Positions 9,182 to 18,069 of a stretch of DNA of 64,000 nucleotides are shown piece by piece; the first letter of the stretch is position 1; every line of letters begins with the position of its first letter. This DNA comes from Paracoccaceae bacterium (GTDB taxonomy: Bacteria > Pseudomonadota > Alphaproteobacteria > Rhodobacterales > Rhodobacteraceae), in NCBI GenBank assembly GCA_013214575.1, contig JABSSD010000082.1, forward strand, positions 1-64,000. Reading direction: 5' to 3'. The notes under the pieces were generated by a model, which was not told the DNA's origin, searched no databases, and saw only the letters and a list, made by a program, of their open reading frames with translations. A program made the translations under genes and the position numbers.

Positions 9182-9802
9182 CTACATCTGGTCCAGAAAA
9201 CAGCCGATTTTGTCGGCCATCTCTTCGGGCTCCACATCGCGGCGGAAAAACTCGACAAACCCCTGCTCGGGCAGCACCAGATAGGAAAAAGTCGAGTGGT
9301 CGACAAGATAATATTCATCCTCTGCCGGATGCGCCTTAAAATAGGTCTTATAGGCCCGGCTGGCCGCTTTCACCTGATCCAATGACCCCGTCAGGCCAAT
9401 CATCCGCTCATGAAGATTTTCGGCGAATTCCCCAACAATCTCGGGAGTGTCTCGCCTTGGGTCGATTGAAATGAACACCGGAGTCACGCTTTGCCCCCGC
9501 TCCGCCAATACATCAATCGCCTCGGCATTGCGGGCGGTGTCCATCGGGCAAACATCCGGGCAGAACGTATAGCCAAAATAGATCAGCGATGGTTCGGTGA
9601 TCACATCTTTGTCAGTGACCGTCTCACCCCTGGCGTTCACCAACTCAAAGGCTCCACCAATCTGTGCCGACCCACCGGCAATCTGGCTGCTGCGACACTG
9701 CGCGAACCGATCGGCCTGCTGTCCGCCCTGCGTCATAACCCAGGCGCCACCGACAAGAGCGGCCACAGAAACAGAGGCGAGAATGGCATATAGACGGTTC
9801 AT
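9182..9802 (-). CDS. senC: SCO1/SenC/PrrC copper chaperone
   Basis: SenC/PrrC delivers copper to the CuA or CuB centre of haem-copper oxidases and influences RegB signalling. The 206-residue protein has one N-terminal membrane anchor (MNRLYAILASVSVAALVGGA). It has the thioredoxin-like fold with the Cu-binding pair Cys81/Cys85 in YFGYTFCPDVCP and His169 in LVDHSTFSYL. The start ATG 9802 has AAGGTG upstream. The gene sits between regA and the divergent regB, the conserved regB-senC-regA arrangement. Confidence 0.95.
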   Translation of the reverse strand: MNRLYAILASVSVAALVGGAWVMTQGGQQADRFAQCRSSQIAGGSAQIGGAFELVNARGETVTDKDVITEPSLIYFGYTFCPDVCPMDTARNAEAIDVLAERGQSVTPVFISIDPRRDTPEIVGEFAENLHERMIGLTGSLDQVKAASRAYKTYFKAHPAEDEYYLVDHSTFSYLVLPEQGFVEFFRRDVEPEEMADKIGCFLDQM

Positions 9803-9873
9803 GAGATCACACCTTGAGTGATAAGAGATATGTTGATCGTTGCTACTGTCAGATCTATCAATAATCACAGCCG

Positions 9874-11292
9874 ATGCAACCGGAGCCGAACAACGTGACC
9901 GAGTCGAACATTGGCCTGATGAGCGGGCAAGAGCGCAGCCACTGGATCCGGTTGCGCACCTTGATCCTGCTGCGCTGGGTCGCCATCGGAGGCCAGATCT
10001 CGGCAATTGCCGTTGCCCAGGGTCTGTATGACCTGCAGCTAAACCTGGGCCTGTGCTATTTTGCGATCGGTGTTTCTGTGGCCGGCAATCTGGTGGCAAT
10101 GTTCATCTTTCCCAAGAACAAACGCCTGTCAGAGTTCGAGAATTTTTTGACCGTCCAGTTTGACCTGCTGCAACTGTCCTTTCTGCTGTATCTCACCGGC
10201 GGCTTGAACAACCCGTTTGCCTTGCTGGTGCTGGGCCCGGTCACCATATCGGCCAGTATGATGCGGCTGCGATCCGCGCTGATCATCGGCGCCACCGCGA
10301 TCATGCTGGTGACCCTGATGGCCGAATTTCACGTGCCTCTGCGCACCGCGCAGGGTTTTATTCTGCGCATTCCAGACGTCTTTGTCTTTGGCCACTGGAC
10401 CGCCATTATCATCGCCGTTCTGTTTTTGGGGGCTTACTCTTACAAGATCAGTTCGGAAATGCGGTCGATGTCTGATGCGCTGGCCGCAACGCAACTGGCC
10501 CTTTCGCGTGAACAGAAGCTGACCGACCTGGGCGGCGTGATCGCAGCTGCCGCGCATGAATTGGGCACGCCGCTGGCCACCATTAAACTGGCCAGCGCTG
10601 AATTGATCGAGGAATTGGAAGATCACCCCGATCTCCGTGCCGACGCCACCTTGATTCGCGAGCAGGCCGATCGCTGCCGCGACATCCTTCGGGATATGGG
10701 GCGGGCCGGCAAGGACGACCTGCATCTGCGCCAGGCGCCCATTTCCACGGTGATTCTTGAGGCCGCCGAGCCGCATATGCATCGCGGAAAATTCATTCAT
10801 TTTGAGGAAGGCCCGGCCGAAGGCGGCAGCTTTCAGCAGCCAACGATCCTGCGAAAACCAGAGATTATTCATGGGCTGCGCAACCTCGTGCAGAATGCGG
10901 TGGATTTTTCCCGTGCCAATGTCTGGGTCGAATCAAGCTGGACCGATACGACCATAACGCTGCGCATCTATGATGACGGCGCCGGTTACCCCTCGCAGAT
11001 GCTGGGGCGGATTGGCGATCCCTTTGTGCGTCAGGGTCGCATCGACAGTGACCGCAAAACGCGCCCCGAATACGAAGGCATGGGGCTGGGATTGTTTATT
11101 GCCAAAACGTTACTGGAGCGCACCGGGGCAAGTTTGCGCTTTGCCAACGGCAGCGATCCCTCCCAAACCATTAGCCTTCATCCCGACCGACCGGGCGCTA
11201 TTGTCGAAGTGTGCTGGCCCCGACAAAAGATAGATGCGATAGAGGGCGAGAATGCGGTTCCTTTGGGCCAAAATCAACCGATCGAAATTTAA
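9874..11292 (+). CDS. regB: Redox sensor histidine kinase RegB/PrrB/ActS
   Basis: RegB is an inner-membrane kinase that phosphorylates RegA when the quinone pool is reduced. The 472-residue protein has about six N-terminal membrane helices, with the quinone-sensing heptapeptide GGLNNPF at 109-115. The H-box has His228 in AAAAHELGTPLATIK, followed by the redox-active Cys268 in REQADRCRDILR. The ATPase has LRNLVQNAVDFS, DDGAGYP and GMGLGLFIAKTLLE. The start is uncertain: ATG 9874 has no strong ribosome site, and ATG 9919 is an alternative. The 71-bp gap to senC must hold both divergent promoters. Confidence 0.96.
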   Translation: MQPEPNNVTESNIGLMSGQERSHWIRLRTLILLRWVAIGGQISAIAVAQGLYDLQLNLGLCYFAIGVSVAGNLVAMFIFPKNKRLSEFENFLTVQFDLLQLSFLLYLTGGLNNPFALLVLGPVTISASMMRLRSALIIGATAIMLVTLMAEFHVPLRTAQGFILRIPDVFVFGHWTAIIIAVLFLGAYSYKISSEMRSMSDALAATQLALSREQKLTDLGGVIAAAAHELGTPLATIKLASAELIEELEDHPDLRADATLIREQADRCRDILRDMGRAGKDDLHLRQAPISTVILEAAEPHMHRGKFIHFEEGPAEGGSFQQPTILRKPEIIHGLRNLVQNAVDFSRANVWVESSWTDTTITLRIYDDGAGYPSQMLGRIGDPFVRQGRIDSDRKTRPEYEGMGLGLFIAKTLLERTGASLRFANGSDPSQTISLHPDRPGAIVEVCWPRQKIDAIEGENAVPLGQNQPIEI

Positions 11293-11380
11293 CCATTCAT
11301 CTTTAAGCAACCAGTTAAACTTCAATTAACTATTATGGAGGCAAGATAAGCTAAATATCGGCTAAACTAGGCAGGACAAT

Positions 11381-12931
11381 ATGCAGAACATCGTCTCCAT
11401 CGAATGGCTTGTTTTGGCAACACTATGTGCCGCCACTGCTGCAGTTGCGGTCTGGTGGCTCTCTCCGACCTCTGGCCAAAGAGGGCTGGAACAGGATCTG
11501 CTCTCCGGCGATGGTCGGACAGATGCGGTGTTCCTGTTTGATGATGCCAACCTGATCGGCTGGTCGACTGGCGCCCGCAAGATTATTGGCGACAAGGCTG
11601 AAGGCTTCAGCTGGACCACCCTGCGGGATCAGTTGGCGCGTAGCTATCCAGGTCTGCCCCAATCACCGGGCTTTCTAAAAGATGTCGGGCCACTGATCCT
11701 GTCCGGAACAGCAACTGCCGAATCCCACGAAGCACATTGTGAATGGATCGACGGCATAACCCGTGTTCAACTGCGCCGCAGTACCTCCGAAGCCAGGGAT
11801 AAGACCCTTGACCAGGAATTGACCACGCTGCGTGCGGCGGTGCATCAGGCGCCCTATCCGGTCTGGCTGCAATCCGAAGAAGCCGAAGTCACCTGGTCCA
11901 ACTTGGCTTATGACAATCTCAGCCAGAAATTGCGTGGACGGAACGTCGATTTTGCCGATCCGCTGTTTGCCGACCTGTCCGAACCGATGGCCAGCGGCAA
12001 GGCCGAGCGGATCTCTATCCCGCTGCCCGATACCAATAAAAAACTTTGGTACAATATCTCAACCACCGAGACCGAGGCGGGCTGGCTCAGTCACGCGGTG
12101 GACATCAACGCCGTGGTCGACGCCGAAGTCGCCCAGCGGAACTTTGTGCAGACCCTGGCAAAAACCTTTGCCCAGCTGTCTATCGGCCTGGCAATCTTTG
12201 ACCGTAATCGCCAGCTGGTGCTGTTTAACCCGGTGTTGATCGACCTCACCGCCCTGCCCGCCAATTTCCTCAGCTCACGGCCAAATCTGCTCAGCTTTTT
12301 CGACCGTCTTCGCGATCAGCGGATGATGCCAGAGCCGAAGAACTACACCAGCTGGCGCCACCAGATGGCGGACCTTCTTGAGGCTGCCGCAGAGGGCCGC
12401 TATCAGGAAACATGGTCGTTGCCATCGGGTTCAGTCTATTCGGTCAGCGGCCGGCCACACCCTGATGGCGCCGTCGCCTTCCTGTTCGAAGACATTACCG
12501 CAGAAATCACCCTGACACGTCAGTTCCGCTCGGAACTGGAAATGGGCCAGTCGATCATGGATCAAATGGAGGAGGCCATTGCCGTGTTTGCAAATGACGG
12601 CACCATGACCTTCTCCAACAAGGCCTACCGCGATTTGTGGCGGATGGACCCCGAGGCCAGCTTTGCCAAGGTCTCCGTGGTTGACGCATGCCGTGTCTGG
12701 CAAGATATGTGCGCCGCAACCCCGACCTGGGGGGAGTTGCGTGATTTTGTGAACGGCCACGAGAACCGCGAGCAATGGTGGACCCATGTCCAATTGCGCA
12801 GTGGCAAGCCGCTGATTTGCAAAGTTTCTTCTGTGCAGAATGGGGCGACAATGGTGACCTTCCGTGCGCCAGGCCCCTCTGTCGCGCTGAAAGAGCAAGA
12901 GCGTTTTCGGATCACCCATCAAGACGGCTAA
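11381..12931 (+). CDS. Multi-PAS membrane-anchored signalling protein without a kinase domain
   Basis: The 516-residue protein has one N-terminal membrane helix (residues 7-27) and then three or four PAS-like repeats. The clearest are around 150-245 (APYPVWLQSEEAEVTWSN), 255-370 (LSIGLAIFDRNRQLVLFNP, ending FLFEDITAE) and 385-490 (MEEAIAVFANDGTMTFSNKA). No HisKA, HATPase, GGDEF or EAL motif follows; the protein ends soon after the last PAS. It resembles the PAS-7 proteins annotated next to tsaE in Rhodobacterales. It probably senses a ligand and signals through a partner, but that is inference. Confidence 0.8.
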   Translation: MQNIVSIEWLVLATLCAATAAVAVWWLSPTSGQRGLEQDLLSGDGRTDAVFLFDDANLIGWSTGARKIIGDKAEGFSWTTLRDQLARSYPGLPQSPGFLKDVGPLILSGTATAESHEAHCEWIDGITRVQLRRSTSEARDKTLDQELTTLRAAVHQAPYPVWLQSEEAEVTWSNLAYDNLSQKLRGRNVDFADPLFADLSEPMASGKAERISIPLPDTNKKLWYNISTTETEAGWLSHAVDINAVVDAEVAQRNFVQTLAKTFAQLSIGLAIFDRNRQLVLFNPVLIDLTALPANFLSSRPNLLSFFDRLRDQRMMPEPKNYTSWRHQMADLLEAAAEGRYQETWSLPSGSVYSVSGRPHPDGAVAFLFEDITAEITLTRQFRSELEMGQSIMDQMEEAIAVFANDGTMTFSNKAYRDLWRMDPEASFAKVSVVDACRVWQDMCAATPTWGELRDFVNGHENREQWWTHVQLRSGKPLICKVSSVQNGATMVTFRAPGPSVALKEQERFRITHQDG

Positions 12932-12980
12932 AACTGCGAACCAGCTTGCAGCGCCCAGCCTGCGGGGCCATTGTGGCCGC

Positions 12981-13460
12981 ATGACACTTTGCCACGCGAC
13001 CCGCTGCCTTTCCTCTCCGCAGGAAACTGCCGATCTGGCCACTCGCATCGCCGCGGCTCTTCGCCCCGGCGATTGCCTTTTGTTAGAAGGCCCTATTGGT
13101 GCCGGCAAAACCCATTTTGCCCGACAGCTGATCCAGTCTTTGTTGCCCATTTTCGAAGACGTGCCATCGCCGACCTTCACCCTGGTGCAAACCTATGATG
13201 TGCCCACCGGCGAGTTGTGGCACGCAGACCTATACCGGCTGTCGTCACTGGATGAAGTCGAGGAACTGGGCCTGATCGAGGCCTTTGACACTGCAATCTG
13301 CCTGATCGAATGGCCCGACCGACTGGCCGAACTGACCCCACCACAGGCGTTGCACCTGCGGTTTGCGCTGGACATTGATCATGCGGACACCCGTCACCTG
13401 ACCCTCACCTGGAGTGATGAAAAATGGCAGCTTTTGCTGGACCAGATAGCCAATGACTGA
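12981..13460 (+). CDS. tsaE: tRNA threonylcarbamoyladenosine biosynthesis ATPase TsaE
   Basis: TsaE is the small P-loop ATPase of the TsaBDE complex needed for t6A37 modification. The 159-residue protein has Walker A GPIGAGKT (37-44), the signature SPTFTLVQTYD, then HADLYRL and LGLIEAFD, and the Walker B-like ICLIEWPDR. It overlaps the next gene by 8 bp, so it heads a tsaE-amgK-murU-addB-addA string of overlapping genes. Confidence 0.96.
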   Translation: MTLCHATRCLSSPQETADLATRIAAALRPGDCLLLEGPIGAGKTHFARQLIQSLLPIFEDVPSPTFTLVQTYDVPTGELWHADLYRLSSLDEVEELGLIEAFDTAICLIEWPDRLAELTPPQALHLRFALDIDHADTRHLTLTWSDEKWQLLLDQIAND

Positions 13461-14454
13461 CCGAAACGAGCTGGCCGCCGCCTTTCTGGCAAAAACCGCC
13501 TGGGCCAATGGCAGCCGGAGGGATCTGGCGGGGGATGCCTCGAATCGCCGATATGAGCGGGTTTCTGCGCCGGTCACAGGACGGCCCGCAGTCCTTATGG
13601 ATGCCCCCCCCGGCAAGGCTGAGGATGTCGCTGCCTTTGTGCATATTACCAATCACTTGCGAGACCTGGGCTTAAGCGCACCTGAAATACTGGCGGCAGA
13701 CACCGATCATGGCTTTTTGCTGATCGAAGATCTCGGCGACGACCTTTATGCCCGCATCCTGTTGCGCCAGCCCGCGCTGGAAACGCCTCTGTATGAGGCG
13801 GCCACTGATGTCTTGGTAAAGCTGCACTCCGCAGCGATGCCGGATCTGGATATCATGAGCCCGCGGGTGATGGCACAATTGGATGAAATTGCATTCACCC
13901 AGTACCGCGACGGAATTCTCGGCGCCCAGGACCCCGATTTGGCAGCCCGGTTTGTCGATCAGTTCGAAGATATTCTGCACCACAGCGCCAAGGATGATCC
14001 CGTTCTGGTGCAACGGGATTATCATGCCGAGAACTTATTGTGGCTACCGGATCGCCACGGCGTTGCCCGGGTTGGGCTGCTGGATTACCAGGCGGCTCTG
14101 GCCGGTCATCGCGCCTATGACCTGATGTCACTGCTCCAGGATGCCCGCCGCGATGTTCCCCTCCGCATCGAGCAACAGATGATTGATCGCTATATCGCCA
14201 AAACCGGCGTCGATGACACAAAATTCCGCACCGCCTATACGGTGCTGGGACTGCAACGAAACCTGCGCATTCTTGGGGTGTTTGCCCGTCTGTCGCAGGA
14301 CTATGGCAAACCGCAATATGTGGATTTGATCCCCCGGGTTTGGGCCCTGATGATCCGCGGGTTGGATCACCCGGCACTTGCCAATGTGGCGGACCTGATC
14401 CGCAACAATCTGCCACCGCCGACACCTGAAAACCTGGACAGGCTAAGACCGTGA
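13453..14454 (+). CDS. amgK: Anomeric N-acetylmuramate/N-acetylglucosamine kinase AmgK
   Basis: This protein has the aminoglycoside-phosphotransferase fold, with the catalytic loop QRDYHAENLLW (Asp189, about residues 187-197) and the metal-binding LLDYQAAL (Asp211). Together with the next gene, a sugar-1-phosphate uridylyltransferase, it matches the AmgK-MurU pair. That pair recycles cell-wall MurNAc to UDP-MurNAc, bypassing fosfomycin-sensitive MurA. Length 333 residues is normal. The function is assigned from the pairing as much as from the motif, since the phosphotransferase family is broad. Confidence 0.87.
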   Translation: MTDRNELAAAFLAKTAWANGSRRDLAGDASNRRYERVSAPVTGRPAVLMDAPPGKAEDVAAFVHITNHLRDLGLSAPEILAADTDHGFLLIEDLGDDLYARILLRQPALETPLYEAATDVLVKLHSAAMPDLDIMSPRVMAQLDEIAFTQYRDGILGAQDPDLAARFVDQFEDILHHSAKDDPVLVQRDYHAENLLWLPDRHGVARVGLLDYQAALAGHRAYDLMSLLQDARRDVPLRIEQQMIDRYIAKTGVDDTKFRTAYTVLGLQRNLRILGVFARLSQDYGKPQYVDLIPRVWALMIRGLDHPALANVADLIRNNLPPPTPENLDRLRP

Positions 14455-15146
14455 TGCAAACCCACCCCTCGTCTGTGATGCTGTTTGCGGCCGGCTTTGG
14501 CACCCGAATGAAGGCGCTGACCCGGGACTGTCCCAAACCGATGATCAAGGTAGCGGGCAGGCCGCTGATTGATTACGCGCTGGATCTGGCCCGCGAGATT
14601 GCACCGGATCACATCGTGGCCAATCTGTTTTACAAGCCCGAACAGCTAAAGGCACATCTGGCACCACAGGGGGTGCTGCTGAGCCATGAAACCCCGGATA
14701 TTCTGGAGACCGGTGGAGGTCTGCGTCATGCCTTGCCGCTGTTGGGGGATGCGCCGGTTTTCACCATGAACACCGATGTGATCTGGTCCGGCCCCAACCC
14801 ACTGATACTGGCGCGCGACGCCTGGGACCCGGATCAAATGGATGCGCTGCTGGTTTGTGTCCCGCTGGCCCGTGCAAGGGGGCGTATCGGGGCCGGCGAT
14901 TTCACCGCTGACAGCCATGGTCGCATCAGCCGCGGTGGCGATCTGATCTATGGCGGCGTGCAGATCGTGAAAACCACTGGATTGCACAAAATCAACAAGA
15001 CCGTTTTTTCACTCAATGAACTTTGGAACCAAATGCATGATGCGAGCCGTCTATTTGCCCTGCAATACCCAGGCCACTGGTGTGATGTTGGCTATCCCGA
15101 AGGCATTGAAGTGGCGGAAACCTTGTTGAAATCGCATGATGTTTGA
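14454..15146 (+). CDS. murU: N-acetylmuramate alpha-1-phosphate uridylyltransferase MurU
   Basis: This is a nucleotidyltransferase of the sugar-1-phosphate family. It has the N-terminal LFAAGFGTRMKALTRDCPKPMIKVAGRPLI (residues 10-39; G-x-G-T-R-M and the P-K-P-M-I loop), METGG-type ILETGGGL, and the metal-binding Asp in MNTDVIW. MurU converts MurNAc-alpha-1-P and UTP to UDP-MurNAc. The start is either GTG 14451 or ATG 14454; both overlap the amgK stop, and TGATG favours 14454. It overlaps addB by 11 bp. Confidence 0.9.
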   Translation: MQTHPSSVMLFAAGFGTRMKALTRDCPKPMIKVAGRPLIDYALDLAREIAPDHIVANLFYKPEQLKAHLAPQGVLLSHETPDILETGGGLRHALPLLGDAPVFTMNTDVIWSGPNPLILARDAWDPDQMDALLVCVPLARARGRIGAGDFTADSHGRISRGGDLIYGGVQIVKTTGLHKINKTVFSLNELWNQMHDASRLFALQYPGHWCDVGYPEGIEVAETLLKSHDV

Positions 15147-18069
15147 ACCGTCACTCACCCCCCGCATCTTTGCCCTGCCCTGCGGCACCGAATTTCCCCG
15201 CGCCCTTGTCGACGGGTTGACTCAACGTTGCCACGGGCAGCCCCCCGAAGCGCTGGCCAAGGTAGAGCTGATCGTCAACACCCAGCGCATGGAACGTCGC
15301 ATTCGCGGGTTGTTCGATGCCGGCCCAAACCTGCTGCTCCCCCATATTTCGCTGCTCAGCGACCTGTCAAAACGCGCCACTCTGCACGGATTGCCCGCCG
15401 CCCTGCCGGTGCTGCGACGGCGGCTTGAACTTTCACAACTGGTAGCCAAACTGCTGGATGCAGAGCCCAGTCTGGCAGCAAGATCATCGCTGTATGACCT
15501 GTCAGACAGTCTGGCTGCATTGTTTGACGAAATGCAGGGCGAGGGTGTCACCACCGATACCATCCGCGGCCTCGATGTCTCGGATATGTCTGACCACTGG
15601 GCACGGGCGCAGAAATTTATCGGTATTGCCGATGAATTCACCAACACTCACAGCGGCGCCATGGACGTTCAGGCCCGCCAGCGCCAGGTGGTGTTGGACC
15701 TGATTGACAGCTGGCAGGAAAATCCGCCGCAACATCCGGTTGTTCTGGCTGGGTCAACCGGATCACGCGGAACCACCCTTCTCCTGATGCAGGCCATCGC
15801 CCGCCTGCCGCAGGGTGCGGTGGTGCTGCCCGGCTATGATTTTGATCTTCCGGCTGAGGTCTGGGCGGGTCTCGACGATCCGATGATTTCAGAGGACCAC
15901 CCGCAATTCCGGTTTCACAAACTCATGACCGGCCTGGATCTGGCGCCACCCGACATAAAGCCCTGGTGCGACAGCCCCGCCCCTGCACCGGCGCGCAATC
16001 GGCTTGTTTCGCTGTCGTTGCGCCCCGCCCCGGTCACCGATGCCTGGATGGCCGAGGGCCCCATGCTGCGCGATCTGGACAAGGCCACCAAGAATGTAAC
16101 GCTGATTGAGGCGCCGAATCCGCGTGGCGAAGCACTGGCGATTGCCCTGCGGCTGCGTCAGGCGGCTGAGGACGGCCAGACCGCGGCGCTGATCACCCCG
16201 GATCGGATGCTGAGCCGTCAGGTTTCAGCGGCGCTTGACCGCTGGGATATTCTGCCTGACGACAGTGCCGGCCAGCCATTGCAACTGTCCCCACCGGGCC
16301 GGTTCCTGCGCCATGTGGCTGAATTGTTTTGCAAAGACCTGACCGGCGACAGTCTTTTGACGCTGCTAAAGCACCCTCTGACCCATGATGGTGACGCCCG
16401 TGGCGACCATTTGCGTCACTCCCGCGAGTTGGAATTGCAATTGCGCAGCGCCGGCCCTCCGTTTCCCGATGGCGCCTGTTTTGATCAATTTGCCGCCAAA
16501 CGTGAGCTTCTTGCCGGCTGGAGCACTTGGCTAACGGATCATTTTGCCGTTCAGGTGATTGCAACGGAACTGCCTCTGAGCGAATGGGTCTTTTGCCTGC
16601 GCGAACTGTCCGAAGCCATTGCCAGCGGCAGTCAAACCGCCGGCGCCGGCACTCTTTGGGATAAAAAGGCCGGCCGCGAGGCTCTTAAGGTGATGCAGGA
16701 ACTGGCAGCCGAGGCCCACCACGGCGGCGACATGACCGCCCGTGATTTTGCCGATTTACTGGGCGCTTTACTGTCGCAGGGCGAAGTCCGCGACCGCGAC
16801 GCGCCGCATGGAAAGATCATGATCTGGGGCACGCTCGAGGCCCGCGTGCAGGGTGCGGATCTAGTGATTTTGGGCGGGTTGAACGAAGCCAGCTGGCCCG
16901 AGTCCGCCAAACCTGACCCCTGGCTGAACCGTCAATTGCGCAATCAGGCCGGGCTACTGCTGCCCGAGCGCCGGATCGGTCTGTCGGCCCATGATTTCCA
17001 ACAGGCCATCGCCGCCCCCGAGGTTTGGCTTAGCCGTGCCATACGGTCCGACGATTCTGACACCGTAGCCTCGCGCTGGCTGAACCGGCTGTGCAACCTG
17101 CTGGATGGATTGCCGGATCAAAACGGACCGGAGGTCTTGCAGGCGATGCGCGACCGCGGCCAGACATGGCTCGACTGGGCCGTTGCCCTTGAGGAACCAA
17201 CACCAACACCTGCCGCGCTGCGCCCCTCGCCACGGCCGCCGGTATCTGCCCGTCCACGCCGGCTGACCATCACCGAAATACCTCGTTTGATCCGCGACCC
17301 CTATGCGATCTACGCCAAGCATGTGTTGCGGCTCAGGGTGCTAAACCCGCTGGTTCGGGTCCCCGATGCATTGCTGCGTGGTATCGTGGTGCACGAGGTG
17401 TTCGAGCATTTCATCAAGGAAACACTGGATGATCCCAGCCTGCTGACCCGCGAGCATCTGCTGCAGAAATCCCGTGAACTGCTGGAACAGCACGTGCCCT
17501 GGCCGGTGGCGCGTTGCCTGTGGTTATCACGGGTGAACCGGATATCCGGCGATTTCATCCAGGCCGAACAGACCCGCCGCCTGACCTCTTACCCGATCGC
17601 CTTTGAGGCCAAGGGCGAGGCCCGGTTGGAGCCGCTTGATTTCACCATTGCCTGCCGCGCCGATCGCATCGACCAGGATGACCGCGGTTTTCTGCATCTC
17701 TACGACTACAAAACCGGTGCGCCGCCCTCTGAAACCCAACAGTTGAAGTTCGAAAAACAATTACTGATCGAGGTGGCAATGGCCGAGGAAGGCGCCTTTC
17801 AGGACATCGGCCCCAGGGAAGTCTCCCGTGCCATGTTCATCGGGTTGGGAACCACAATGAAGGAAGTTCGCGCGCCGATCGACAAAGAGCCCCCGGCCAA
17901 AGTTTGGCAGGACCTGCGCGAGCTAATCGGGGCCTATTTCGAGCCTAACCAAGGGTTTTCGAGCCGTCGAATGCTGCATCTGGACACCGAACTGGGCGAT
18001 TATGATCACCTTGCACGGTTCGGAGAATGGGACCGCAGCGCCACCCCCGAACCCGAGGATCTGACATGA
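15136..18069 (+). CDS. addB: Double-strand break repair protein AddB (alphaproteobacterial type)
   Basis: AddB pairs with AddA to resect DNA double-strand ends until a Chi-like site and load RecA. The 977-residue length fits the alphaproteobacterial form. The inactive helicase-like N-terminal half contains LIVNTQRMERRIRGLF and LAGSTGSRGTTLLL. WGTLEARVQGADLVILGGLNEASWP is the conserved middle element. The C-terminal PD-(D/E)XK nuclease has IVVHEVFEHF and LYDYKTGAP with Asp857 and Lys859. Its TGA overlaps the addA ATG (ATGA at 18066). Confidence 0.95.
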   Translation: MMFEPSLTPRIFALPCGTEFPRALVDGLTQRCHGQPPEALAKVELIVNTQRMERRIRGLFDAGPNLLLPHISLLSDLSKRATLHGLPAALPVLRRRLELSQLVAKLLDAEPSLAARSSLYDLSDSLAALFDEMQGEGVTTDTIRGLDVSDMSDHWARAQKFIGIADEFTNTHSGAMDVQARQRQVVLDLIDSWQENPPQHPVVLAGSTGSRGTTLLLMQAIARLPQGAVVLPGYDFDLPAEVWAGLDDPMISEDHPQFRFHKLMTGLDLAPPDIKPWCDSPAPAPARNRLVSLSLRPAPVTDAWMAEGPMLRDLDKATKNVTLIEAPNPRGEALAIALRLRQAAEDGQTAALITPDRMLSRQVSAALDRWDILPDDSAGQPLQLSPPGRFLRHVAELFCKDLTGDSLLTLLKHPLTHDGDARGDHLRHSRELELQLRSAGPPFPDGACFDQFAAKRELLAGWSTWLTDHFAVQVIATELPLSEWVFCLRELSEAIASGSQTAGAGTLWDKKAGREALKVMQELAAEAHHGGDMTARDFADLLGALLSQGEVRDRDAPHGKIMIWGTLEARVQGADLVILGGLNEASWPESAKPDPWLNRQLRNQAGLLLPERRIGLSAHDFQQAIAAPEVWLSRAIRSDDSDTVASRWLNRLCNLLDGLPDQNGPEVLQAMRDRGQTWLDWAVALEEPTPTPAALRPSPRPPVSARPRRLTITEIPRLIRDPYAIYAKHVLRLRVLNPLVRVPDALLRGIVVHEVFEHFIKETLDDPSLLTREHLLQKSRELLEQHVPWPVARCLWLSRVNRISGDFIQAEQTRRLTSYPIAFEAKGEARLEPLDFTIACRADRIDQDDRGFLHLYDYKTGAPPSETQQLKFEKQLLIEVAMAEEGAFQDIGPREVSRAMFIGLGTTMKEVRAPIDKEPPAKVWQDLRELIGAYFEPNQGFSSRRMLHLDTELGDYDHLARFGEWDRSATPEPEDLT

